Positions 47,545-57,494 of a DNA stretch of 64,000 nucleotides are shown here, piece after piece. Made by a program: the position numbers and the translations under genes. Source of the stretch: Histomonas meleagridis (Eukaryota; Parabasalia; Tritrichomonadida; Dientamoebidae). The stretch lies in NCBI GenBank assembly GCA_020186115.1, contig WSYJ01000140.1, positions 1 through 64,000 of the forward strand. The letters are read 5' to 3'. The first letter of the stretch is position 1; each line of letters opens with the position of its first letter. The notes under the pieces are model-generated. The model had not been told where the DNA came from and did not search any database. It saw only the letters and a list, made by a program, of their open reading frames with translations.

Positions 47545-49116
47545 TTAAATTACTTCTTGAACAAGAAGGAATTGATATTAATGCTAAAGATATTTATTTG
47601 TTTTATTTAATATTTATTTTAATAATTTTATATTTCAAAATAATATTTAACAATTATCAAAATTTTTTAATACAGCACTTATTTGTGCATCTATAAATGG
47701 TAATATAGGAATAGTTAAATTACTTCTTGAACAAGAAGGAATTGATATTAATGCTAAAGATATTTATTTGTTTTATTTAATATTTATTTTAATAATTTTC
47801 TATTTCAAAATAATATTTGGAAATTATTTAAATCATTTCAAACAGCACTTATGTATGCATCAAAAAAAGGTTATACAGAAATTGTTGAATTGCTACTTGA
47901 CAAAGAAGGAATTGATATTAATACTAAAGATAAATTTTATTTTTTATAATTTTCTATTTCAAAATAATATTTGGAAATTATTTAAATTATTTCAAACAGC
48001 ACTTATAATATCATTGGAAAAAGGTCATACAGAAATAGTTAAGTTACTTCTTGAACAAGAAGGAATTGATATTAATGCTAAAGATATTTATTTGTTTTAT
48101 TTAATATTTATTTTAATAATTTTCTATTTCAAAATAATATTTGGAAATTATTTAAATCATTTCAAACAGCACTTATGTATGCATCAAAAAAAGGTTATAC
48201 AGAAATTGTTGAATTGCTACTTGACAAAGAAGGAATTGATATTAATACTAAAGATAAATTTTATTTTTATAATTTTCTATTTCAAAATAATATTTGGGAA
48301 ATATTTGAATTAATTGAAACAGCACTTATTTTAGCATCTGATAAAGGTCATACAGAAATAGTTCAGTTACTTCTTGAACAAAAAGGAATTGATATTAATG
48401 CTAAAGATATTTATTTGTTTTATATGAAATTTATTTTAATAATTTTATATTTCAATATAATATTTGGAAATTATTTTAATTATTTAAAACAGCACTTATT
48501 TTAGCATCTTCAAATGGTCATACAGAAATAGTCAAATTACTTCTTGAACAAGAAGGAATTGATATTAATGCTAAAAATATTTATTTGTTTTATTTAATAT
48601 TTATTTTATTAATTTTATATGTCAAAATAATATTTGGAAATTATTTAAATCATTTAATATTTTAGAATTTGAATTTAAAATTTGGGAAATATTTAAATTA
48701 TTTAATTTAGTAATTTTTAATGCAATTGAAAATGGACATGAAGATATAGTTAAATTACTTCTCGAGCAAAAAGGAATTGATGTCAATGCTAAAAATATAT
48801 GTTTGTTTTATTTAATATTCATTTTAATCATAAGGTATTTCTAAATTCTATTTGGAAATTATTTAAAATATTTGAAACAATATTTTATTGTGCTGCTAAA
48901 AATGGTTGTTTCGAAATTGTTAAATTACTTCTTGAACAAAAAGGGCCACAAATTGATATAAATGAAAAAGATATTTATATATTTAATTTACTTTAGTATC
49001 AATTTAATTTTTGGAATTTGTTTAAATGATTTAATACAGCTCTTAAATGGGCAACTTATTATGGCTACAATGAAATTATTGAATTATTAAAACAATACGA
49101 AGAACAAAAAACATAA
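47422..49116 (+). repeat. Ankyrin-unit array with conserved 63-80-nt spacers
   Basis: Seven clear 30-codon ankyrin units start at 47502, 47672, 47842, 47996, 48166, 48319 and 48489, each beginning T-A-L and ending INxKD/N. Three more divergent ones follow, ending in a stop at 49114-49116. Spacers are 80, 80, 80, 64, 80, 63 and 80 nt. They are highly alike, with TATTTCAAAATAATATTTGG in the middle and ACAG at the junction. Because 80 and 64 are not multiples of three, adjacent units lie in different frames except across the 63-nt spacer. The units themselves lack stops through 48578. Confidence 0.85.
47762..48318 (+). repeat. Recent 324-bp internal duplication in the ankyrin array
   Basis: Segment 47762-47995 (80-nt spacer, unit, 64-nt spacer) is repeated almost exactly at 48086-48318, an offset of 324 bp (170 + 154). 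The two copies share the unusual unit with KKGYTEIVELLLDKEGIDINTKD. The single-base difference in the short spacer (64 versus 63) changes frame continuity. Confidence 0.8.
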
Positions 49117-49252
49117 TCGAAACAAAAATGAATAAATAAAATCATTTCTAAATATGTTTATTTTGAATTTATTTTTAACATTTTCACATGAGAAAAAAAA
49201 ATTATTCGAAAGACGTTTATAATATTAATTCTTTTCCTATATGTACAGGAAA

Positions 49253-49804
49253 TCACCAAAACTTTGGAAGAGTTTCTGTTGAAGGTTTTAAAGGCTTAGG
49301 TGGAATTATCGATTTTTCTGAACATGATTCAAAGTAATCAAAATAATCTTCATTTTGTAACTTCTTAATTTTCTGATGAAACAATGAACAACATTCTGTT
49401 TTTGCAAAGGGAGCATCTCTAATTCTTGCAATTGTTTCGGAAAAATTATGATCAACAATTCCGTTATATAACATTATTCCATTCTCTTGATTTGGAACAA
49501 GTTGGAAATATTCCACATTACAAAGAATCTGTTTAAGAGATGGATAAAATGTACAATGCTTTGTATTCTTCTTCTTTTTTGGAAGAACCATATTACTTTT
49601 AAAGATTTTTATTTCATCACCATCCTTAATGTTATAAAACTCGAAGCTGAGGAAAGGAAGGATACAAAAGTCTCTGTAAACAAAATATATTTTGGTATTT
49701 GGATCAATACTCAAACTATTTTGTAAACATTGTATTGAGTCTGTTGGGAGAATACTTACGGATTCCCTTTGTCCCCTTTCGTTTAGGATATTTATCCTTA
49801 TCAT
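49253..49804 (-). CDS. Ubiquitin-like N-terminal domain protein
   Basis: The 183-residue product begins with about 70 residues resembling a beta-grasp ubiquitin-like fold. It alternates strands (MIRINILNERGQRESVSI), a helix (DSIQCLQNSL) and strands ending IKDGDEIKIFK, the usual GDxI-type end of ubiquitin-like domains. The rest is unassigned, with two Cys and a Pro/Lys-rich end. No C-terminal GG is present, so it is not a conjugated modifier. Its function is unknown. The ATG is at 49804. Confidence 0.6.
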   Translation of the reverse strand: MIRINILNERGQRESVSILPTDSIQCLQNSLSIDPNTKIYFVYRDFCILPFLSFEFYNIKDGDEIKIFKSNMVLPKKKKNTKHCTFYPSLKQILCNVEYFQLVPNQENGIMLYNGIVDHNFSETIARIRDAPFAKTECCSLFHQKIKKLQNEDYFDYFESCSEKSIIPPKPLKPSTETLPKFW

Positions 49805-49903
49805 TGCTCAAGACAACCAACAAAATGGAAAATGGCGCCTTTTTATGAAAAGTTATTTTTATCAACATAATTGAATGGTTTATTCATACTGTCACAAAAA
49901 TTT

Positions 49904-51208
49904 TCATTTATGATGAACCGAAAACTTGGGAATTTTAATCCTATATGGAGACCTGAACAATTCTTTCGGCATTCCTTGCGTATTTAACTCTGATGGTGCT
50001 GATTGCATTGTATCACATAATCTGGAATAATTACTCAAACTTCTTCCCTTTGTTTCTGATTTCCTTCCTTCATAAATTGGCCTTTCCTTAGTAGGAGTCT
50101 TAGCTTTAGTTTGAACAACATTAATTGGTTTTGATTCTTCACAAATTTTCGGACATGTTTCCTTATTTACATCAATTTGTACTGTTTTACATAGTTCTTC
50201 TGCTTTGTTATTATCAGGCATTTCCATTTTTTCAGATTGACTTTTTTCTAAAGATGAACAAGATTTTAGATTTTCATCTTTTTCGACTTCTTTTACACTG
50301 TCAGAAACATCAGAGCTTTTGTGAATAGAAATAGAATCCGTTTCAGATTCTTTTTCTTCTTCTTGAGCATCTTCAACTGATATCGAATTTGCTTGCTCAA
50401 TTTTCACATTCTCAAAGTCTTGTGATGACATTGGCGGTGGAAATGTACACGTTTCGTTCAGTTTGATTTGCTTTTCTTCATTCTCAACCAAAATCGATTC
50501 ATTTATTTTGAATTCTGTTGAATTACCGTCGCTGATGACAAGAGAATCCATGACATTGGGTTTGTTGTTGTCAGAGAAAAGACTAGAATTTGACAAGTTA
50601 TTATCATCAACATCAATAATTTGTAACGTTTTCAAAATCGCATTCTCTTCTACCTGAGAATCTTTTTGAAGTTCATATTCAAGGTTAGATTCGGCTAGCT
50701 TATGAGATTCAAGAATTAATGAATTATGATTTTGGTTAATCTCTTTGTTTTTATATAATACATCTGATTCATGTTTTGAAAGCTCATCAGCTTTGGCTTG
50801 TAGGTCATCATTTTCTTGTTTTAGTTTTTGAGATTTTTCTTTTTCAATTTGGATTAATTTTTGTAACTCTTTGATTTCTTCTAGATTTCCTTTGTTTTTG
50901 CTTGATGCGTTTTGTTGTCTTTGAGCCAAGAATAGTTTGAAATTGTTGATAAATACATTTTCATATTTTGAAGTAAATTCTAAAAGAGCAGCCTCATTAC
51001 GAGCTTGCAATTCATTTAGATATTTTAACCCTTTGATTCTTTGTTGATTTCTTATCTTGATTTCAGTATTAATTTCCATTTTTTTTGCAGTTGATTTTGG
51101 CGATTGCAATACACCTATTCTAGCCACCGATTGATTTGATCTCATGCTTGCATTGTTAGGTATATTTTCTGATCTTACAACACTTTGTCCTTTCTTTGTT
51201 GCTTTCAT
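49904..51208 (-). CDS. Low-complexity coiled-coil protein, 434 residues
   Basis: From ATG 51208, residues about 45-165 form a coiled coil; the middle is Ser/Glu/Asp/Asn-rich and probably disordered. The C-terminus is basic with short motifs (TPTKERPIYEGRKS, FRSPYRIKIPKFSVHHK). I recognise no family. An RSPYRIKIPKF-type basic end may be a docking or microtubule-binding segment, which is speculation. TGTACGTTTAA, inverted relative to the gene at 42131, lies about 12 bases before the start. Confidence 0.7.
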   Translation of the reverse strand: MKATKKGQSVVRSENIPNNASMRSNQSVARIGVLQSPKSTAKKMEINTEIKIRNQQRIKGLKYLNELQARNEAALLEFTSKYENVFINNFKLFLAQRQQNASSKNKGNLEEIKELQKLIQIEKEKSQKLKQENDDLQAKADELSKHESDVLYKNKEINQNHNSLILESHKLAESNLEYELQKDSQVEENAILKTLQIIDVDDNNLSNSSLFSDNNKPNVMDSLVISDGNSTEFKINESILVENEEKQIKLNETCTFPPPMSSQDFENVKIEQANSISVEDAQEEEKESETDSISIHKSSDVSDSVKEVEKDENLKSCSSLEKSQSEKMEMPDNNKAEELCKTVQIDVNKETCPKICEESKPINVVQTKAKTPTKERPIYEGRKSETKGRSLSNYSRLCDTMQSAPSELNTQGMPKELFRSPYRIKIPKFSVHHK

Positions 51209-51695
51209 CAGAATAAATTAAACGTACAGAACGCACTTTTTCTATGTTTGAAACGGTCGCTTCATACATTTAAACGTCATCATATTCAAAAGTCAAAACG
51301 ATAGAAAATTCAATGCGCGTCTTCAGGTTCCAGAATTTGGTGTGAAATATCATTGAGATCTCAATGGAAACTCAATGAAACCGACGAAGTTTGTTCAATT
51401 TATGGAACAAAAGAAGTAAATATTTATTAAATCAGTAAGTATATTTTTAATTATTAGCTCTTTTTTCAAGTTTCACATTTTATATTATTGAAACAAATCA
51501 AATGATAGCAGATTTCAATGTGTATGAATACGTATCTGCATCATATATAAATATTAGATTCTAAAACTATATTAAAGAATGGTTTGTCTATGATTCAATA
51601 TATCCACAAAACTAAAGATAGCGCAATTAAGTCACCAATTATTTGCACATATTATACATTTCCACTTCCGAAGCGATCCACCCATCACAAGATAA
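51209..51695. promoter_or_regulatory. Region between the coiled-coil gene and the satellite
   Basis: Contains the promoter of the minus-strand gene (AACGTAC, AACGGTC, TTAAACGTC within 60 bases). It also has a plus-strand AACGATAGAAAATTCAATG at 51297-51315 that faces away from it. Edge units of the satellite begin as degenerate copies near 51627. No protein gene. Confidence 0.5.
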
Positions 51696-54510
51696 ATTCA
51701 TTAAGTCACTAATTATTTATACTCATCTCAAGATAACATTCATTAAGTCACTAATTATTTACACTCATCTCAAGATAAATTCATTAAGTCACTAATTATT
51801 TACACTCATCTCAAGATAAATTCATTAAGTCACTAATTATTTACACTCATCTCAAGATAAATTCATTAAGTCACTAATTATTTACACTCATCTCAAGATA
51901 AATTCATTAAGTCACTAATTATTTACACTCATCTCAAGATAAATTCATTAAGTCACTAATTATTTACACTCATCTCAAGATAAATTCATTAAGTCACTAA
52001 TTATTTACACTCATCTCAAGATAAATTCATTAAGTCACTAATTATTTACACTCATCTCAAGATAAATTCATTAAGTCACTAATTATTTACACTCATCTCA
52101 AGATAAATTCATTAAGTCACTAATTATTTACACTCATCTCAAGATAAATTCATTAAGTCACTAATTATTTACACTCATCTCAAGATAAATTCATTAAGTC
52201 ACTAATTATTTACACTCATCTCAAGATAAATTCATTAAGTCACTAATTATTTACACTCATCTCAAGATAAATTCATTAAGTCACTAATTATTTACACTCA
52301 TCTCAAGATAAATTCATTAAGTCACTAATTATTTACACTCATCTCAAGATAAATTCATTAAGTCACTAATTATTTACACTCATCTCAAGATAAATTCATT
52401 AAGTCACTAATTATTTACACTCATCTCAAGATAAATTCATTAAGTCACTAATTATTTACACTCATCTCAAGATAAATTCATTAAGTCACTAATTATTTAT
52501 ACTCATCTCAAGATAAATTCATTAAGTCACTAATTATTTACACTCATCTCAAGATAAATTCATTAAGTCACTAATTATTTACACTCATCTCAAGATAACA
52601 TTCATTAAGTCACTAATTATTTACACTCATCTCAAGATAAATTCATTAAGTCACTAATTATTTACACTCATCTCAAGATAAATTCATTAAGTCACTAATT
52701 ATTTACACTCATCTCAAGATAAATTCATTAAGTCACTAATTATTTACACTCATCTCAAGATAAATTCATTAAGTCACTAATTATTTACACTCATCTCAAG
52801 ATAAATTCATTAAGTCACTAATTATTTACACTCATCTCAAGATAAATTCATTAAGTCACTAATTATTTACACTCATCTCAAGATAAATTCATTAAGTCAC
52901 TAATTATTTACACTCATCTCAAGATAAATTCATTAAGTCACTAATTATTTACACTCATCTCAAGATAAATTCATTAAGTCACTAATTATTTACACTCATC
53001 TCAAGATAAATTCATTAAGTCACTAATTATTTACACTCATCTCAAGATAAATTCATTAAGTCACTAATTATTTACACTCATCTCAAGATAAATTCATTAA
53101 GTCACTAATTATTTACACTCATCTCAAGATAAATTCATTAAGTCACTAATTATTTACACTCATCTCAAGATAAATTCATTAAGTCACTAATTATTTACAC
53201 TCATCTCAAGATAAATTCATTAAGTCACTAATTATTTACACTCATCTCAAGATAAATTCATTAAGTCACTAATTATTTACACTCATCTCAAGATAAATTC
53301 ATTAAGTCACTAATTATTTACACTCATCTCAAGATAAATTCATTAAGTCACTAATTATTTACACTCATCTCAAGATAAATTCATTAAGTCACTAATTATT
53401 TACACTCATCTCAAGATAAATTCATTAAGTCACTAATTATTTACACTCATCTCAAGATAAATTCATTAAGTCACTAATTATTTACACTCATCTCAAGATA
53501 AATTCATTAAGTCACTAATTATTTACACTCATCTCAAGATAAATTCATTAAGTCACTAATTATTTACACTCATCTCAAGATAAATTCATTAAGTCACTAA
53601 TTATTTATACTCATCTCAAAATAACATTCATTAAGTCACTAATTATTTACACTCATCTCAAGATAAATTCATTAAGTCACTAATTATTTACACTCATCTC
53701 AAGATAAATTCATTAAGTCACTAATTATTTACACTCATCTCAAGATAAATTCATTAAGTCACTAATTATTTACACTCATCTCAAGATAAATTCATTAAGT
53801 CACTAATTATTTATACTCATCTCAAAATAACATTCATTAAGTCACTAATTATTTACACTCATCTCAAGATAAATTCATTAAGTCACTAATTATTTACACT
53901 CATCTCAAGATAAATTCATTAAGTCACTAATTATTTACACTCATCTCAAGATAAATTCATTAAGTCACTAATTATTTACACTCATCTCAAGATAAATTCA
54001 TTAAGTCACTAATTATTTATACTCATCTCAAAATAACATTCATTAAGTCACTAATTATTTACACTCATCTCAAGATAAATTCATTAAGTCACTAATTATT
54101 TACACTCATCTCAAGATAAATTCATTAAGTCACTAATTATTTACACTCATCTCAAGATAAATTCATTAAGTCACTAATTATTTACACTCATCTCAAGATA
54201 AATTCATTAAGTCACTAATTATTTACACTCATCTCAAGATAAATTCATTAAGTCACTAATTATTTATACTCATCTCAAGATAAATTCATTAAGTCACTAA
54301 TTATTTACACTCATCTCAAGATAAATTCATTAAGTCACTAATTATTTACACTCATCTCAAGATAACATTCATTAAGTCACTAATTATTTACACTCATCTC
54401 AAGATAAATTCATTAAGTCACTAATTATTTACACTCATCTCAAGATAACATTCATTAAGTCACTAATTATTTACACTCATCTCAAGATAACATTCATTAA
54501 GTCACTAATT
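51696..54510. repeat. 41-bp tandem satellite, about 68-69 copies
   Basis: The unit TTCATTAAGTCACTAATTAT continues TTACACTCATCTCAAGATAAA, making 41 bp, and is repeated with near identity across 2.8 kb. Variants are TTTATAC for TTTACAC and a 42-bp unit ending GATAACA. Three units with CTCAAAATAACA start at 53615, 53821 and 54027, exactly 206 bp apart. There are no open frames. The array lies between the 3' end of the gene at 54581-57256 and the 5' side of the gene at 49904-51208. Confidence 0.97.
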
Positions 54511-54580
54511 AATTCAAAAATCGGATAAATCAAACGATTGTTTTATTAATTAATAACATATAATTTCGTGTTCGCAATGT

Positions 54581-57256
54581 TTATCTTGCGTTTATTTGTG
54601 CGTTATATTTACCGCTGAACAATTGCTTACAGGCGACTCGTTCATTCATAGCTATTGTGTACTTCCTTATCAGCATAATCACTTTCTTGTTCGGGTTTCC
54701 CTTCAATATACTTTCGATGTGTCTATTTAACTTGCACTCGGCCAAGTTCAACAGCTTCGCGAACTCGATAAGTACACTCGGGACGTTCGACAGCAGAAAT
54801 ATGAAACCTGCGCCGATTTCTTGGCTATCAGAATCGATCTCGACATGTTTGATTAAGAATTCGGTGACAAGTCGAAGTATTTGTAAGAACGAATTCGGTT
54901 CGATGATTTTAATTCCTTTAACTATTTTAGTTTGTAATTGTGGTGTTTGCATAATCTTTAATGCAAGTTTAGAATGATCAACAAAAAGTTTTCGGAAATA
55001 TTTCCAAACTTCTTCTTGAATTTCTTTTTGTTCATTCGATGTTATGTCATTTGATAAACAATTTAAAAATGGATCAACCCAATCCTTATTATTATTAGCT
55101 ACTGATTCCCATTTAATTAATATTCGTCCGACAGTTTTGAGTAGATAACGGTTTCCGGTGTTTTCATTTAACATTTCGCTAACGGTCGTTAATATATCGT
55201 TTTTCTGGCGGTTGGAAAAAACCGTAACGTTTGTGATGAACCGTGAAAAAGTGTACGCAAATTTTCCAAGCAAAATTGAATTGTTATTCAAATGGGATTT
55301 TGTGGTTGTGCACGTAAAAGCGGCTATCAGACCAGATTTGTCCTTAATTTTCATGAACGGTTTGATTGAAATATAGTTAATCAAAAAGTTGATCATTTGG
55401 TCGGACAAATCACCAAAAGAAGCGTTGGAAATAAAGTCGATGAAAGTCGGGAACAATAATTCAATTGATGGCTTGTTAAAGTAAATGTATTCATTCAAAT
55501 AAATGAAATCTTTTGGTGAACATTTTGAAATATCATTAAAGAAATTAAACAAATTTGGCTTGAAATAACTTATGAACTTTGGTAATATCGGTAAATTAAC
55601 TTCAAATGATAATATAATTATGGCGATGTTCAACAACGAATTTTCGGCTTCAATTTGCTTTAACATCATTGGGACACCAATGTTAGACGCAAATGTACTC
55701 ATAAAGATAAACGCTTGGTCTTTACATGCAATAAGGATACTGCACTTGTCAGGTTTTATCTTGCAGTGTTTACATAATATATTTGTCAAATAATAATTTA
55801 ATAACACTTTGAAGAATTGTACTAAGATAAGTGACGTCGTTGGCGTGATTGCGAGTAGTGACTTCTCGATAATGTTATTAATAAATGTTGTCGGTGAATA
55901 TGAAAATAAATTTAGGGCACAAATGAAGCGGTTATAAACTAAGACATCCGAAAACAAATAGTTGGTCACCATGGATAAATTCTGACAGATGATTTCTTGT
56001 GATGATAATGATAATTGATAAATGTATGGAAATGAAAATGTTCGCCGAAGTTGCCTAAAATAAAAGATAAGGCGTTGGCATTTAACTTCATTAGGAGCAG
56101 ATGGATTAAATAAAATGACATCATTTCGATTATCAAATAATGCTAATGCATTGGCAGTATCAGAGAAAAAGTTATTGGACTGTAATTCATTCTTTGTAAT
56201 ACCACATGCCATGAAATCATTAACATATTGTTTGAAATGATTAATGACATCTTTTGGTGCATTTGGTGTTTTATATAATTCATATAAGATAAATTCTTGT
56301 GGGTCAGGATATGAACCATAAAAAGAATAATAAAGTGATCGACAAATCCGTGTTGAGCAAAACGGATTTTTTGCGGGTGGTGTTTTGACGGTTTGTGATT
56401 GTTGTAAAGTATTCAATTCCGACTGATCGAAAATTTGATGTTCTTTTTGCTGTGGAATAAATCCTAATTGTTCTGCAAAATCATGTGGATGATGAGGGAG
56501 GAGCTTACATTTGGAAGTGATATTACACCAATTAATATAAGATTCTTGAAATTCTTCAAATGTATCAAAACATTGAGGATCTGGTGGCTGTGATATTAAT
56601 TGCGATTTCCATGTTTCCCTTAAAAAATAATCTAATGGAGCTTTGGTTGTAAGCGATGTATTAAAATGTCGATCATGAATTAAGATGCTTTCAATATCAA
56701 GAATATCTGAACTTGTTGGCTTGAAAGACATTTTTTGTTTGTAAACAGGTGTAATTAAAAGTTCTTGAACAATTCTTGAATGAAACATAGATACAGGCTG
56801 AGGCAATGACTGAGACTTTGTGGCTTCTTTAGTGGATTTCTCCCATGCAGCAACTGCATCATTATATTCTTCAAACGTTTGATAATCAAATGGATTTGGA
56901 ATAGGTGACAAAGATTTGGTAAGCTCTTTGTCATCAAAAAATGGCGACAGAATACGCTTGTCATTGCTAGAGGTAATTGGAAGTTTTTGTTTTGTAATAG
57001 TTGGTATAACTGATCTTTTGTTAGGAGGAACTATTAATGATATCAAGGATTTTTGTTCGTCTGTTAGTTCGTTGTTCTTCGTTTTATCGTTGTTATCTGT
57101 ACTTTGCTGATCATTTTGATTTTCTGATGTGCTTACTGGGTCAATCTCTTTCTGATCCTCAACTGTAGAAACTTGGTCATGGACTTCCTCTAATACAGTC
57201 GGACTTTTGGGGTCATTTGCAATTTCTCTCCACTGTGAGGCTTCTGTAACATCCAT
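54581..57256 (-). CDS. Unrecognised 891-residue protein, HEAT-like with N-terminal repeat motif
   Basis: A clean long frame from ATG 57256. The first 120 residues are acidic and disordered. Two similar motifs follow: PFDYQTFEEYNDAVAAW near residue 125 and QCFDTFEEFQESYINW near 230. Both are of the P-x-x-F/Y-x-TFEEY/F-x8-W type and are probably short binding elements. From about 300 to the end the protein is all helical and hydrophobic, like a HEAT/ARM solenoid. No catalytic motif or membrane anchor is seen. I do not recognise the family; it may be lineage-specific. It diverges from the TBC gene across 238 bases. Confidence 0.75.
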   Translation of the reverse strand: MDVTEASQWREIANDPKSPTVLEEVHDQVSTVEDQKEIDPVSTSENQNDQQSTDNNDKTKNNELTDEQKSLISLIVPPNKRSVIPTITKQKLPITSSNDKRILSPFFDDKELTKSLSPIPNPFDYQTFEEYNDAVAAWEKSTKEATKSQSLPQPVSMFHSRIVQELLITPVYKQKMSFKPTSSDILDIESILIHDRHFNTSLTTKAPLDYFLRETWKSQLISQPPDPQCFDTFEEFQESYINWCNITSKCKLLPHHPHDFAEQLGFIPQQKEHQIFDQSELNTLQQSQTVKTPPAKNPFCSTRICRSLYYSFYGSYPDPQEFILYELYKTPNAPKDVINHFKQYVNDFMACGITKNELQSNNFFSDTANALALFDNRNDVILFNPSAPNEVKCQRLIFYFRQLRRTFSFPYIYQLSLSSQEIICQNLSMVTNYLFSDVLVYNRFICALNLFSYSPTTFINNIIEKSLLAITPTTSLILVQFFKVLLNYYLTNILCKHCKIKPDKCSILIACKDQAFIFMSTFASNIGVPMMLKQIEAENSLLNIAIIILSFEVNLPILPKFISYFKPNLFNFFNDISKCSPKDFIYLNEYIYFNKPSIELLFPTFIDFISNASFGDLSDQMINFLINYISIKPFMKIKDKSGLIAAFTCTTTKSHLNNNSILLGKFAYTFSRFITNVTVFSNRQKNDILTTVSEMLNENTGNRYLLKTVGRILIKWESVANNNKDWVDPFLNCLSNDITSNEQKEIQEEVWKYFRKLFVDHSKLALKIMQTPQLQTKIVKGIKIIEPNSFLQILRLVTEFLIKHVEIDSDSQEIGAGFIFLLSNVPSVLIEFAKLLNLAECKLNRHIESILKGNPNKKVIMLIRKYTIAMNERVACKQLFSGKYNAQINAR

Positions 57257-57494
57257 AACAAATTTACATTCAAACCCAAAAACTCATATTGAAATCCGAC
57301 GGTTGATTTAAACAAGTCGTAACGGCTGCCAAAAGAAATTTTAGATCATCGACAAATCCATCGGATTGGAATTGAATTGTTATATAGTCAAACATACATA
57401 CACAATTCCTAAACGCTCTAAACGGACAAAAAGTGGCAAGTTGTTGACTTTTTAAATACAACACATAAAATCTGCTAGAAATCAAACAGTTAAT
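57257..57494. promoter_or_regulatory. Divergent promoter region, 891-residue protein and TBC GAP
   Basis: 238 bases with GACGGTTG, GTAACGG and AAACGG cores; no gene seen inside. Confidence 0.5.

Noticed and set aside
47422-48578. Spliceosomal introns between ankyrin units
   Set aside because: No GTATGT-type donor or trichomonad branch/acceptor (ACTAACACACAG) is present. The only evident GT to ACAG span (76 nt) leaves 94 nt of a 170-nt period, and two spacers lack that GT.
47422-48578. Programmed ribosomal frameshifting through the ankyrin array
   Set aside because: Spacers of 80, 64 and 63 nt would require -1, +1 and no shift respectively, so one mechanism cannot serve all.
51696-54510. CRISPR array
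   Set aside because: Repeats are contiguous with no unique spacers, and the genome is eukaryotic; this is a satellite.
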